DNA of 64,000 nucleotides from Paenibacillus sp. 19GGS1-52 (GCF_022369515.1 NZ_CP059724.1:3410001-3474000); one strand, 5' to 3'; numbered from the stretch's first letter, positions 54,090 to 62,769 are shown. Made by a program: numbers and translations. Notes: generated by a model not told the origin, from the sequence alone.

Positions 54090-54182
54090 CTGGAGAACTG
54101 CGTAGTGAAAGCCGTCCGTAAGGATAATCAGGATAAAGTGCTGGAAGATCTGAATAGGGCGCTCGATAATTACATTCGTTAA
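54090..54182 (+). pseudogene. 3' remnant resembling a CsoR/FrmR-family repressor gene
   Basis: A frame of 30 codons directly after a stop reads LENCVVKAVRKDNQDKV and continues with an amphipathic helix ending DNYIR. This resembles the last helix region of CsoR/FrmR-type metal-sensing repressors, where a Leu-x-x-(x)-Cys-Val pattern precedes a helix. The N-terminal part of such a gene is not present, so this looks like a deletion remnant, or a free-standing small peptide starting at the internal GTG (GGAG lies 9 bases before it). The homology is by eye. Confidence 0.4.
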
Positions 54183-54299
54183 ATGTCACAGCTAACTCTC
54201 TGAAAATATGTTATTTTTGGCGAAAGTTTTTTTAAAAGATAAGAATTTATGTGATTCACATGCAGATTTGTACCTAGACCCAATAGAGGAGGCTTCAAA

Positions 54300-54644
54300 A
54301 TGATTACACAAGAAACGCTTGAAGGTTATTATGTTACGATCGGCCGACTGAAGCAGAAATATTTATCAGAGAAATTTGAACAGGATCTGCCCACTTTCAC
54401 ATCACATGCGGAAGCTGCCGATTGGTTTCGTAGCTTATTTGCGGATAGCTTCGTATTTGTAGAGCAGACTGATGCAGCGGGCACGGGCGTCTACTACCTG
54501 TATGACATTATCCATGATAAAACCTTATGGGAAGCGAGACAGAAGAGCTTAAGCGAAAAGGGCACCGCCTCTGGACTGGGAATGTTACTCTGTACGCAAA
54601 GAGTCGATATTTATGAAGATGGTTCAGTTCAGTTAGCTTTTTAA
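54300..54644 (+). CDS. hypothetical protein (114 aa)
   Basis: A 114-residue soluble protein with a strong GAGGAGG site 8 bases before the ATG. It begins with helical MITQETLEGYYVTIGRLK and continues with aromatic-rich sequence (HAEAADWFRSLFADSFVF, VYYLYDIIHDKTLW). The pattern suggests a small alpha/beta fold without catalytic motif. It is a single-gene unit closed by a terminator. Family is not recognised. Confidence 0.72.
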   Translation: MITQETLEGYYVTIGRLKQKYLSEKFEQDLPTFTSHAEAADWFRSLFADSFVFVEQTDAAGTGVYYLYDIIHDKTLWEARQKSLSEKGTASGLGMLLCTQRVDIYEDGSVQLAF

Positions 54645-54679
54645 GCTATAATTAATGGTATTAATAATGGTATTAATAA

Positions 54680-54717
54680 CGTGAGAATCCTTAGATATAG
54701 AGGGTTCTTTTTTTTGT
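54680..54717 (+). terminator. rho-independent terminator
   Basis: agaatcct pairs with agggttct (G-T pairs), loop tagatatag, then nine T. It ends the 114-residue gene. Two copies of taatggtattaa precede it. Confidence 0.7.
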
Positions 54718-54739
54718 GAATCATGTGAATCAATAGTTG

Positions 54740-54753
54740 AGGACATATGTCCT
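54740..54753 (+). promoter_or_regulatory. candidate operator of the Crp/Fnr-type regulator
   Basis: AGGACATATGTCCT is a perfect 14-base palindrome about 60 bases before the first DMT gene. The size and symmetry fit a Crp/Fnr-family operator, and a gene for such a regulator lies in the same operon. Confidence 0.5.
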
Positions 54754-54814
54754 TCTCAAATACCTGAATATATCCTTTAATAGTGGAGAGAGATAATTAG
54801 AGGAGAGAGCAGCA

Positions 54815-55240
54815 ATGAAAGGGATTATATTTGCATTTATGGGTGGGGCTTGTATTACCTTGCAGGGAGTAGCCAATTCCCGGATTAGTCAAGATATTGG
54901 CATTTGGCAAGCAGCGACGATTACCCAGTTCACCGGATTTATTCTGGCCTTGGCTATCCTGCTGTTCGTACGCGATGGAAGAAGCCAAGGCTTTAAACAA
55001 GTGAAGCCGCTATATCTAATGGGTGGAGCTTTTGGAGCGGTCATCATTTTTAGTGAAGTCACAGCTATTCACCAGATCGGAGTTACCTTTACTATTTCAG
55101 CGTTGCTGATTGCCCAGCTCTGTCTGACGATTCTGATCGATATGAACGGTTGGTTTGGCGTGGTGAAGCAGAAGATGAGGTTGCCACAGTTCGCCGGTAT
55201 TGGAATGATGATTGCGGGTGTGCTGATATTGAAATTTTGA
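54815..55240 (+). CDS. DMT family half-size transporter (DUF606/YdcZ), first copy
   Basis: A 141-residue protein with about five spans: IIFAFMGGACITLQGVANS, ITQFTGFILALAILLFV, and the last segment FAGIGMMIAGVLILKF. The opening Gly-Gly-x-x-x-x-Leu-Gln-Gly-x-x-Asn pattern is that of the DUF606/YdcZ family. Such proteins function as hetero-pairs, and a second copy lies 800 bases downstream. GAGGAGAG precedes the ATG. Confidence 0.83.
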   Translation: MKGIIFAFMGGACITLQGVANSRISQDIGIWQAATITQFTGFILALAILLFVRDGRSQGFKQVKPLYLMGGAFGAVIIFSEVTAIHQIGVTFTISALLIAQLCLTILIDMNGWFGVVKQKMRLPQFAGIGMMIAGVLILKF

Positions 55241-55288
55241 GTGTGGATTCGGTTGAAATGGTGAATGCCTGGAGGTGACCTAAGCGTA

Positions 55289-55987
55289 ATGGAAGAAATT
55301 CATGACCCCGAGCTACTGCAATCCTATTTGCAGGCTCATCACATCGAAGCTGTCTTTAATGCTCCATTAATGCCGCATTTGTCGTTATACCGCTTTGATC
55401 AAGGGGAACTCATCTGTTCCCAAGGAGAACCAGCACAGGTATTATACGTGCTTGTTAAGGGGAAATTGAAGACCTATACTACCTCAGCGGAAGGCAAAAC
55501 CCTGATTCTTTCTTTCAAAACCCCGCTTGAGGTGATCGGAGATATTGAATACGTCCACGGGACGAACATCATCAACACGGTAGAGGCTGTATCCGCTGTC
55601 TGGATGATCGGTGTTCATCATCGATGTTTGAAACAATATGGCAGAGACCACGCACCACTGCTGCAATTTTTACTGGAAATCATCACCGACAAATTCTACC
55701 GTAAATCCACTTCCTTAAGCTTCAATTTGATGTATCCGGTAGAAGTACGATTGGCCAGCTATCTATTGTCTGTCTCCTTTGATGAATCCGATGCGTTATT
55801 TAAGGGGCAACTAAGCACATTCAGTCTAGTGGATGCAGCCAATTTAATTGGAACCAGCTATAGACATCTGAATCGAGTGATTCGAAAATTCTGTGCGGAG
55901 GGCCTAATTGAGCGGAACAAAGGGTTTATTCTTGTTAAGGACAGGGAAGGGTTAAACGTACTGGCAAGTCGGAATATTTATGAATGA
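55289..55987 (+). CDS. Crp/Fnr family transcriptional regulator (YeiL-like)
   Basis: A 232-residue regulator between the two half-size transporter genes. The N-terminal cyclic nucleotide-binding-like domain contains YRFDQGELICSQGEPAQ and LYVLVKGKLKTYT, with the glycines of the beta-roll. The C-terminal winged helix reads FSLVDAANLIGTSYRHLNRVIRKF followed by GLIERNKGFI, like YeiL of E. coli. The canonical cAMP-binding Arg-Ser motif is not seen, so it probably senses another ligand. The start is the ATG ten bases after GGAGGTGA; an upstream ATG has no site. Confidence 0.85.
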   Translation: MEEIHDPELLQSYLQAHHIEAVFNAPLMPHLSLYRFDQGELICSQGEPAQVLYVLVKGKLKTYTTSAEGKTLILSFKTPLEVIGDIEYVHGTNIINTVEAVSAVWMIGVHHRCLKQYGRDHAPLLQFLLEIITDKFYRKSTSLSFNLMYPVEVRLASYLLSVSFDESDALFKGQLSTFSLVDAANLIGTSYRHLNRVIRKFCAEGLIERNKGFILVKDREGLNVLASRNIYE

Positions 55988-56034
55988 ATTATTGTAATGA
56001 TCAGAAGAAATCAATCAAATGAGGAGTTGCAGGG

Positions 56035-56517
56035 ATGTTTATAGGCCTATTATTGGCGCTTGCTGCCGGTTCGCTGGTCAGTATGCAGAATATTTTTAAT
56101 ACAAAAGTGAATGAACATACAGGGTCTTGGGCAACCACCACCTTGGTATTGGGCATGGGTTTTGTGGCTTCACTGACCATCGGCCTGCTCTTTGAAGGCA
56201 AACAGATGTTTACTTTGCCAAATATGCAGCCTTGGTACTGGATCAGCGGCCTGATCGGGGTAGGTGTGGTTATTTGTCTGGTGCAGGGGACAAAGCTACT
56301 TGGACCCACTTATGCTATCTCAATCGTGCTGACAGCACAACTCGCATTTGCACTGTTATGGGACTCCTTAGGCTGGTTAGGACTGGAACAGGTCCCTTTT
56401 ACAATCAATAAGCTGCTAGGTGTATTGGTTATTGTTGGGGGCATCATTGTATTTAAATTAGGGGGTAGACGTGAGTCGCAGAAGTCCAAGGAGGCAAGTG
56501 TTTTAGGGTTGGAATAA
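56035..56517 (+). CDS. DMT family half-size transporter (DUF606/YdcZ), second copy
   Basis: A 160-residue membrane protein with five spans, the likely partner of the first copy. It reads IGLLLALAAGSLVSMQNIFN, where Gln-Asn replaces Gln-Gly, and ends LLGVLVIVGGIIVFKLGG with a basic tail. The two half-transporters are expected to assemble in opposite orientation to form one pump. Genes flank the Crp/Fnr regulator in a single transcription unit. GAGGAG lies 8 bases before the ATG. Confidence 0.83.
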   Translation: MFIGLLLALAAGSLVSMQNIFNTKVNEHTGSWATTTLVLGMGFVASLTIGLLFEGKQMFTLPNMQPWYWISGLIGVGVVICLVQGTKLLGPTYAISIVLTAQLAFALLWDSLGWLGLEQVPFTINKLLGVLVIVGGIIVFKLGGRRESQKSKEASVLGLE

Positions 56518-56526
56518 TTATTCTTC

Positions 56527-56556
56527 TTGACTTTCGAACGCCCAATTAAGTAGTAT
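56527..56556 (+). promoter_or_regulatory. promoter of thrS
   Basis: TTGACT (56527-56532) and TAGTAT (56551-56556) with an 18-base spacer lie immediately after the upstream gene's stop and before the T-box leader. Confidence 0.6.
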
Positions 56557-56562
56557 TAGACC

Positions 56563-56870
56563 CGTAACCTGATATAAGGCTTTGACCAAAGATATGATTT
56601 CCAGAGACGAGCTGTCCAGAGAGAGAAGTTCAAGCTGCAAGCTTCTCCAGCAACCGATTGGAAGATTACCCCTTTGTAGCCGTGGCGTTGAACCCGTTGA
56701 TTCTAAGGATCACGGCTGTAAGCGGAACCGATTTATCCCCGATACCGGATACCAATGAGGTCTTTGCAGCTACATCCTTGGCGATCAGCCAATGGATATA
56801 TTGCAGGTCGAATTAGGGTGGAACCACGAGCTGAACGCACTCGTCCCTTTCTGGGATAGATGCGTTTTTT
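56563..56870 (+). ncRNA. T-box riboswitch leader, threonine type by context
   Basis: The T-box sequence AGGGTGGAACCACG is at 56815-56828, followed by a terminator (aacgca at 56834-56839 with tgcgtt at 56861-56866, then T residues). Upstream is a structured stem region with the AGAGA-type segment at 56616-56624 and CAGCAACCGATTGG. Uncharged tRNA binding to the leader prevents termination. The specifier codon is not read with certainty; the downstream gene indicates threonine. Confidence 0.9.
56834..56870 (+). terminator. T-box attenuator terminator
   Basis: Arms aacgca and tgcgtt plus inner tccc/ggga, loop tttct, then six T or more. It competes with the antiterminator made from the T-box sequence at 56815-56828. 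Confidence 0.8.
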
Positions 56871-56912
56871 TGCGTTCAACAGTAACAACATTTGAGAAAT
56901 GGAGGCTAAATC

Positions 56913-58835
56913 ATGGAGATCAACGTAACAGTGCCAGATGGAACAATTCGGAGGGTACTTCAAGGAACGACAATTTTAGAAGCAGCGGGTGCCATAAGTA
57001 CGACACTGAAGAAAAGTGCTGTTGCGGGAAGAATAGATGGCAGATCTGTAGACCTTAATCAATCGATCTTGCATGATTGCCATCTCGAAATTGTTACGCT
57101 GGACAGTAAAGAGGGCTTGGAAATCTATAGACACAGCACAGCTCATATTATGGCTCAAGCCATCAAACGTATATATGGTCACGGGCAAGTGAAGCTTGGC
57201 ATTGGACCAGTCATTGAAGACGGCTTCTATTATGATATCGATATGGAGCAACCGCTCTCCAGTGATGATCTTGTTATTATTGAACAAGAGATGGAGAAAG
57301 TCATCCAAGAAAACCTTCCTTTTGTTCGTCGAAGGGTAGACCGTACTGAAGCACTAAAGACATTTACCGAACTGGAAGAACCCCTAAAGCTGGAATTGAT
57401 TCACGGCTTACCTGAGGCTGCTGAAATCACAATTTATGATCAAGGTGAATTTCTCGACCTCTGCCGTGGGCCACATCTTCCGTCGACAGGTCGGGTGAAA
57501 GCATTTAAACTCCTGAGTGTAGCGGGCGCCTACTGGCGTGGGGACTCGAATAATAAAATGCTGCAGCGAATTTATGGCACCTCTTTTCCCAAAAAAGTTC
57601 AGTTGGATGAACATCTGCATATTCTGGAGGAAGCGAAGAAACGCGATCATCGCAAGCTTGGCAAAGAGCTGGAATTGTTTATGTTCTCAGAGGAAGCGCC
57701 CGGAATGCCCTTTTATCTGCCGAAGGCGATGACCATTCGTAATGAGCTCGAAAACTTTGTGCGTGAATTGCAAAGACAACGGGATTATAGTGAAGTCCGC
57801 ACACCCCTGATGATGAATAATCGGGTCTGGGAACACTCCGGACATTGGGATCATTATAAAGATAATATGTACTTCACACAGGTAGACGATACGAAATATG
57901 CGCTTAAACCTATGAATTGCCCAGGACACATGCTTATTTTCAAAAACACACTGCATTCTTATCGTGAGCTGCCTATCCGCCTATCGGAATTTGGTCAGGT
58001 ACACCGCCATGAATTTTCCGGCGCTCTAAATGGAATGATGCGTGTGCGTACTTTCTGCCAAGATGATGCCCATCTATTCGTATTGCCTGAGCAGATTGAG
58101 GAAGAAATTAGCCGGATCATCGACCTGATTGACTATGTGTATCAAGTATTTGGTTTCGAATACAGGATTGAGTTATCGACTCGGCCGGAGGATTTCATGG
58201 GTTCTGAGGAGCAATGGAACCATGCTGAGGAATCTTTACAGAATGTCTTGGATAAACGCGGCATCGAGTATATTGTCAATGCAGGGGATGGCGCCTTCTA
58301 CGGTCCGAAGATTGACTTTCACATCTTAGATGCGCTTAAGCGGAGTTGGCAGTGTGGAACGATCCAATTGGATTTCCAGATGCCGGAGAAGTTTGATCTC
58401 GCTTATGTGGGAGTGGATAGTCTTAAACATCGGCCAGTTGTTATTCATCGCGCTGTGTATGGATCGGTTGACCGGTTCATGGGGATTTTAACCGAGCATT
58501 TTGCCGGTGCTTTTCCACTGTGGCTTGCACCCGTACATGCGAAGCTGTTACCTGTCTCCGAGAATAATATCGACTATGCACTGCAAGTGAAGAAATCCTT
58601 GGAAGAAGCGGGATTACGGGTCGAAGTGGATATACGGAATGAGAAGCTAGGGTACAAAATTCGTGAAGCCCAGCTGGAAAAAATCCCGTATATGCTGGTA
58701 ATCGGTGAGAATGAGCAGAATTCCGCAACTGTATCGGTGAGAAAACGTGGGATTGGAGATCTGGGTTCAACAAGTATTCTGGAGATTATTGCGCAGCTCA
58801 AGGGTGAGATTATACGGAAAGAGATTAATCATTAA
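56913..58835 (+). CDS. thrS: threonyl-tRNA synthetase
   Basis: A 640-residue class II synthetase that charges tRNA-Thr in the cytoplasm. Domains in order: TGS (about 1-60), editing domain with HSTAHIMAQAIKRIYG (His-x3-His) and YDIDM, catalytic core from about 245 with class II motif 1, motif 2 (RLSEFGQVHRHEFSGAL) and motif 3 (YGSVDRFMGIL), then the C-terminal anticodon-binding domain (KSLEEAGLRVEVDIRNEK). The zinc-ligand Cys is in MNCPGHM. The T-box leader shows that expression rises when threonine charging falls. Many Bacilli carry two such genes (thrS and thrZ); which one this is cannot be told from sequence alone. Confidence 0.95.
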   Translation: MEINVTVPDGTIRRVLQGTTILEAAGAISTTLKKSAVAGRIDGRSVDLNQSILHDCHLEIVTLDSKEGLEIYRHSTAHIMAQAIKRIYGHGQVKLGIGPVIEDGFYYDIDMEQPLSSDDLVIIEQEMEKVIQENLPFVRRRVDRTEALKTFTELEEPLKLELIHGLPEAAEITIYDQGEFLDLCRGPHLPSTGRVKAFKLLSVAGAYWRGDSNNKMLQRIYGTSFPKKVQLDEHLHILEEAKKRDHRKLGKELELFMFSEEAPGMPFYLPKAMTIRNELENFVRELQRQRDYSEVRTPLMMNNRVWEHSGHWDHYKDNMYFTQVDDTKYALKPMNCPGHMLIFKNTLHSYRELPIRLSEFGQVHRHEFSGALNGMMRVRTFCQDDAHLFVLPEQIEEEISRIIDLIDYVYQVFGFEYRIELSTRPEDFMGSEEQWNHAEESLQNVLDKRGIEYIVNAGDGAFYGPKIDFHILDALKRSWQCGTIQLDFQMPEKFDLAYVGVDSLKHRPVVIHRAVYGSVDRFMGILTEHFAGAFPLWLAPVHAKLLPVSENNIDYALQVKKSLEEAGLRVEVDIRNEKLGYKIREAQLEKIPYMLVIGENEQNSATVSVRKRGIGDLGSTSILEIIAQLKGEIIRKEINH

Positions 58836-58845
58836 TTAACTTTAT

Positions 58846-58912
58846 TGAGCAAAGGAGGTGACTCAGCAGCCTATTCATTCCATGGCGCTGGGCCAATCCT
58901 TTGCTCATCTTT
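58846..58912 (+). terminator. probable terminator of thrS
   Basis: tgagcaaagga and tcctttgctca form an 11-pair stem separated by about 42 bases, followed by TCTTTC. The long loop makes it weaker than the others. Confidence 0.5.
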
Positions 58913-59505
58913 CAATTTGGCAAATCGTAGATAAATCGCTCTACTGCCGTTATCGTGGCTTCAATATTCGGATTGGAGTTATCAATCAATATTATGCTCG
59001 AAGCAGGTAGTGGCCATTGTACAGAGCGGTTGCCAAGCGAAGCGCAGAATTCGTCCCAATGCCGAAATTTCCAATCATCCAATGATGAATGTCTGCCCCT
59101 AATCCGTTCTAGATACAATGCCTCATTGGCCAGTCCGACCAAGACGACCTTAACCTTAACATCTTGCAGGGAACGTCCAATCCGGGACAACTCGCTACCT
59201 ATCCAATCCGGGTTATTGGCCTCCTGTGTAAAAGGTCCAACCACAAAGACGTCTATATCCAGACCGATATTATCGAGTGCGGCGTCCATCGTGATCCGAT
59301 AGCCCAAATTGCGGCAGAGCTTCTTGTATTCGGCGGAATCCCTATCCGCTGGGTCTAGTCCATGCAAGGTCATGATGGCATCGGCTGCAGGCCGCAGTAG
59401 AATATCCATATCCAAAAAAGGAACTTTACGGCGGGAGGCAATCACTTTTGCCAGCGTAGTTTTGCCAGCGCCTCCAGGTCCTAGAAAAAAAACGAGTTTG
59501 TTCAT
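58912..59505 (-). CDS. P-loop kinase-like protein
   Basis: A 197-residue P-loop NTPase with Walker A FLGPGGAGKTTLAKVIA near residue 8 and a Walker B-like strand VDVFVVGPF near residue 88. It fits the AAA_33/gluconokinase-like small-molecule kinase group. The lid-like sequence LERIRGRHSSLDDWK is basic. The substrate is unknown; the divergent FGGY sugar kinase gene suggests, but does not show, a carbohydrate link. AAGGAG lies 8 bases before the ATG. Confidence 0.78.
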   Translation of the reverse strand: MNKLVFFLGPGGAGKTTLAKVIASRRKVPFLDMDILLRPAADAIMTLHGLDPADRDSAEYKKLCRNLGYRITMDAALDNIGLDIDVFVVGPFTQEANNPDWIGSELSRIGRSLQDVKVKVVLVGLANEALYLERIRGRHSSLDDWKFRHWDEFCASLGNRSVQWPLPASSIILIDNSNPNIEATITAVERFIYDLPN

Positions 59506-59590
59506 TGTTGTGTCTCCTTAATCATCAATTCCATATGGAAGATCAATTCTATTTTCTATCATACGATATCATTCGGGAAGAGGGAAATTT

Positions 59591-60964
59591 ATGAAGTTCA
59601 TCGGACTCGATATCGGAACGACCACCATCACCGGGCTAGTCTATGATTTGGAACGCAAAACCATCCTGCATGCTATCACAGAGGATAATCCTTATTTGGA
59701 CCAGAAAGGCTATGAGGAATGGGAAAGGCTGCAGGACTCCGATAAGATCTTTCTTCAAGTGGAAGATATCTTGAATAACCTGATCGGATGGGAGCCGGAA
59801 GTGCTTGGAATCGGCCTGACCGGGCAAATGCATGGGATTGTATACGTAGATCAGGAGGGGAAGCAAGTCAGCCCGCTCTATACCTGGCAGGATGGCAGGG
59901 GAAGTCTTGCTATAGACGACTCCCATTCCTATGCAGAGTATTTGAGTGAACATTCCGGATATACCATCACACCGGGATACGGACTAGTAACTCATTTCTA
60001 TAATCTGCGAAACGGTCATGTTCCAGCTAGTGCGGTCAGCTTCTGTACCATTGCTGATTATGTGACACTCAGACTAACCGGCAGTGTAGTGCCCTTGATT
60101 GATCCGACTCAGGCCGCTGGAATTGGCTGCTACAGCTTTGAATTGAACGACTTTGATAAAGCGGCGATTGCTGCAGCGGGGCTTGATCCGGCCATGCTGC
60201 CCAAAGTAGTGCCTTCTGGAACGGTAATAGGCCTAACCAATCAGGGGATTTCTGTGTATGCCTCCTTAGGAGATAATCAGTCGAGTTTCCTGGGTAGTGT
60301 GCCTCATCCAGAAGAAACGGTTCTTATGAACATTGGCACGGGGAGCCAGTTGTCAGCGCTGCTTCCGGAATACTCCGGAACTGTAGTGGGAATGGAGGCC
60401 CGTCCTTATCCTGGCGGGGGAGTACTTATGGTCGGGGCAGCACTTAGTGGAGGCAAATCCTATGCGCTATTGGAAAGTTTCTTCCGTCAATTGATCGCGT
60501 CCTATACGGGGGATGAGCCAACTGACGTATACTCGCTGATGGACCAGCTCTTGAGAAATGAACAGAACGAAGCGCACGGTCTGCGCGTGAGCCCACGATT
60601 TCTCGGAACCCGGAGTGATCCAGACGCACGGGGTACTGTGGAAGGCATCTCACTAGACAACTGGACTCCAGGCAGCCTAGCCCATGCTTTTCTGCAAGGA
60701 ATGATTAATGAGCTGCATGCTTTCTTTAGGGTAATTAATGAGAAAGTGGATAAACCGTTTGAGATCCTGATCGGTTCCGGCAACGCATTGCGTGCCAATC
60801 CGCTGCTGTGTACCAAAGCGCAGATGACCTTCGGGCTGCCGATGAAACTGAGTGAAGCTCCGGAAGAAGCCGCTGTCGGGGCGGCCTTGTGTGCCGCTGT
60901 GGGTTCGGGACAGATTGCCAGCTTCAGGGAAGCAGGGCAGTTCATCGTGAGCTTGCAGATATAG
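59591..60964 (+). CDS. FGGY-family carbohydrate kinase
   Basis: A 457-residue sugar kinase of the FGGY family. The N-terminal domain starts FIGLDIGTTTITGLVYDL, the phosphate-1 loop, and contains GIGLTGQMHG, with the substrate-contacting Gln-Met-His common to xylulokinase and sedoheptulokinase. The C-terminal domain has NIGTGSQLSAL and ILIGSGNALRANPLL, then APEEAAVGAALCAA. The layout is closest to sedoheptulokinase-like proteins; the true substrate cannot be read. It acts in the cytoplasm with ATP. GAGGG is 6 bases before the ATG. Confidence 0.87.
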   Translation: MKFIGLDIGTTTITGLVYDLERKTILHAITEDNPYLDQKGYEEWERLQDSDKIFLQVEDILNNLIGWEPEVLGIGLTGQMHGIVYVDQEGKQVSPLYTWQDGRGSLAIDDSHSYAEYLSEHSGYTITPGYGLVTHFYNLRNGHVPASAVSFCTIADYVTLRLTGSVVPLIDPTQAAGIGCYSFELNDFDKAAIAAAGLDPAMLPKVVPSGTVIGLTNQGISVYASLGDNQSSFLGSVPHPEETVLMNIGTGSQLSALLPEYSGTVVGMEARPYPGGGVLMVGAALSGGKSYALLESFFRQLIASYTGDEPTDVYSLMDQLLRNEQNEAHGLRVSPRFLGTRSDPDARGTVEGISLDNWTPGSLAHAFLQGMINELHAFFRVINEKVDKPFEILIGSGNALRANPLLCTKAQMTFGLPMKLSEAPEEAAVGAALCAAVGSGQIASFREAGQFIVSLQI

Positions 60965-61038
60965 AGAATAGATCTTTTTCGGACCACTGCCGGAATTTAC
61001 AGTTAAGTTTGAGGAACACAAGTATTAGAGGTGAGAAG

Positions 61039-61464
61039 ATGCAAGGGAAAATAGAATGGCTAACCGAATATAGCTCTGCTGAATTAGAGGCAGTAAGAGC
61101 AGTTGAGAAAAATTTTTGTATACAATTTCCTAATGATTATCTTATTATAGCTATGAATTTTCAGGGTGGGGAACCCTCTTCTAAGATAATAGTTGTAAAT
61201 GAAATCAATATAAATTTTGGATTTCTGTTGACATTTTTAGCTTTTGACGAGCTTGATATTTTGGATAAATACAACTCAGAAAGATATAATTTACCATGGA
61301 GACATTTTCCTTTTGCTATTGATGAGAAAGACAATATGTTTTGTTTTGATTATAGTGGTGGAGATGTTCCGGTTATCGTTTTTGTGGAGAAAGTAAAGGA
61401 CAATACTATTAGATCTATTTTCATAGCGCATAGCTTTTCTGCTCTCATCCAAATGTTACAATAA
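61039..61464 (+). CDS. SMI1/KNR4 (SUKH) family immunity-type protein
   Basis: A 141-residue protein of the SUKH superfamily. Typical segments are AELEAVRAVEKNFCIQFPNDYLI near the N-terminus, WRHFPFAIDEKDNMFCFDYSGGD and a C-terminal helix FSALIQML. SUKH proteins are frequent immunity partners in polymorphic toxin systems. The start is the ATG with GAGGTGAG before it; the longer frame to 60889 lies inside the kinase gene. From here on the DNA is clearly AT-rich, in contrast to the kinase gene, which suggests horizontal gain. Confidence 0.82.
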   Translation: MQGKIEWLTEYSSAELEAVRAVEKNFCIQFPNDYLIIAMNFQGGEPSSKIIVVNEININFGFLLTFLAFDELDILDKYNSERYNLPWRHFPFAIDEKDNMFCFDYSGGDVPVIVFVEKVKDNTIRSIFIAHSFSALIQMLQ

Positions 61465-61477
61465 ATAGTCGCGATGG

Positions 61478-61537
61478 TGTAGTAAACCAGTAGAGGCAGG
61501 ATCAGACGCTTTTGAACACCTATGGATGGTAGTATGA
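61478..61537 (+). pseudogene. decayed coding fragment
   Basis: A short open stretch reads CSKPVEAGSDAFEHLWMVV before a stop. It has no start codon and no ribosome site, and looks like the remainder of a larger gene. A 7-base inverted repeat (atgaacc/ggttcat) follows at 61533-61567. Confidence 0.3.
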
Positions 61538-61596
61538 ACCAGAGACTGGGACTTCAGAATAGGTTCATGCAATAGTTCTGGAATTGGAGGGAGATT

Positions 61597-62103
61597 ATGA
61601 ATTATCATAAACAACCAGCTCGTGAAAAAGCCATAGCATTAACTCAAGCGTTACTTAATAACACCTATTTCGAAGGCTTTAAATTTGATACATCATTTAC
61701 TTTAAGATTTGGAAGGAATTCCAAAAAGTATTTTCAAGGGCACGAATTACCTACGGTAGTGGAACTTTATCTATTATGTGATTGGTGGTTATATTCAAGA
61801 GAAGAATGGGAAACAAGATTAACCTTTTTTCCAACGCCTGAAACAAAAGATCAAGAGGAACCTGTACAAGCTTTTGAGTTGGCGAATCTCAGATGGATTG
61901 GGAAATCTACGATTAATTCTGTAATTTTGAATGATGAAGTATTGTTTATTTCTTTTGAGAATGGAAAAACGATAACGATCTCTTGTGCCCCTGTAGATGG
62001 AGAATCATGGATATTAAATGAACATCAAGTAGAGGAAACCAATCGAAAATGGTCTGTCGTTTGTGAGAATAATGAGCTTTTTGTCAGAAATCCTCAACTA
62101 TAA
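61597..62103 (+). CDS. hypothetical protein, immunity-array member (168 aa)
   Basis: A 168-residue soluble acidic protein with GGAGGGAG 4-5 bases before the ATG. The N-terminal half is helical with many aromatic residues (FKFDTSFTLRFGRN, ELYLLCDWWLYSREEWE); the C-terminal half is beta-rich (NSVILNDEVLFISFENGKTI, KWSVVCENNELFVR). No family is recognised. Its place between SUKH, DUF6572 and SUFU genes, and its AT-rich composition, suggest an immunity or related role (inference). Confidence 0.68.
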   Translation: MNYHKQPAREKAIALTQALLNNTYFEGFKFDTSFTLRFGRNSKKYFQGHELPTVVELYLLCDWWLYSREEWETRLTFFPTPETKDQEEPVQAFELANLRWIGKSTINSVILNDEVLFISFENGKTITISCAPVDGESWILNEHQVEETNRKWSVVCENNELFVRNPQL

Positions 62104-62150
62104 TTTAAAATAACTATGTTTAATCACTAGCATAGAGACTATGCCATTCA

Positions 62151-62204
62151 AAAATTGTGGAAGGCTTGCAGGTTGCCGATGAATTTCAAGAATTTGTTCA
62201 TTGA
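62151..62204 (+). pseudogene. decayed coding fragment
   Basis: The frame KIVEGLQVADEFQEFVH followed by a stop looks protein-like, but has no start codon. It lies in the 261-base gap before the DUF6572 gene and is probably the 3' end of a deleted gene. Confidence 0.3.
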
Positions 62205-62364
62205 TAATCCAGTTTAACATTAAGAGCAATTATCTAACGAAATATAACAAACTATGAATAAAATGGTTTCCAATGAAGGTTCCAAACTGGCCATATAAGC
62301 AAAGAAGGGCAATTGACTTTATTCGGTAAAAATTAACCCAAAAATAATGATGGGAGGAATTAAA

Positions 62365-62685
62365 TTGGCATTAGAGGACTCTAAGAGAATTGATGCAATT
62401 GGAATTGATAAAGAGAAGAATTGCGTTACATTAGCATTAATTGATAGTCATGATTGGATAAATGAAGAGCAACATCTATTGTTGCTCCAAGAAAAACTAA
62501 ACAGATATTTAAGTTTTATTGAAAGCGGTGAAATATATTCTTCTTATAAAGGAGCAGAGGGTAGAGATATAGAAATTTCTATTCATTTCAAGAACGACAT
62601 TTCTGAGAATTGTACTGCTTTTTTGGATAACGCTCAGGGAACAATACGGAATGCCGGATTCATATTTAATTATCGTATCGGATAA
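62365..62685 (+). CDS. DUF6572 domain protein
   Basis: A 106-residue protein starting at a TTG with GGGAGG 7 bases upstream, giving ALEDSKRIDAIGIDKEK after the initiator. The pattern DAIGIDKEKNCVTLALIDSHDWINEEQ and YLSFIESGEIY fits the DUF6572 family, which is common among immunity-type genes of Firmicutes. The protein is a small alpha/beta fold without enzyme motif. The longer frame from 62347 begins inside the ribosome site. It is likely co-transcribed with the following SUFU gene, 84 bases away. Confidence 0.72.
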   Translation: MALEDSKRIDAIGIDKEKNCVTLALIDSHDWINEEQHLLLLQEKLNRYLSFIESGEIYSSYKGAEGRDIEISIHFKNDISENCTAFLDNAQGTIRNAGFIFNYRIG

Positions 62686-62769
62686 TAGGCGTATTAAACC
62701 TTGGTTGGGGCTGTTTTGAGAAAAGAGTGTTGGAGTCTGATATTTAGAAGTGGTCTTAGGAGGTATACA

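Noticed and set aside
58853..58866. Near-perfect Shine-Dalgarno sequence (aaaggaggtgact) after thrS
   Set aside because: No start codon lies at a workable distance; the sequence is part of the terminator stem.
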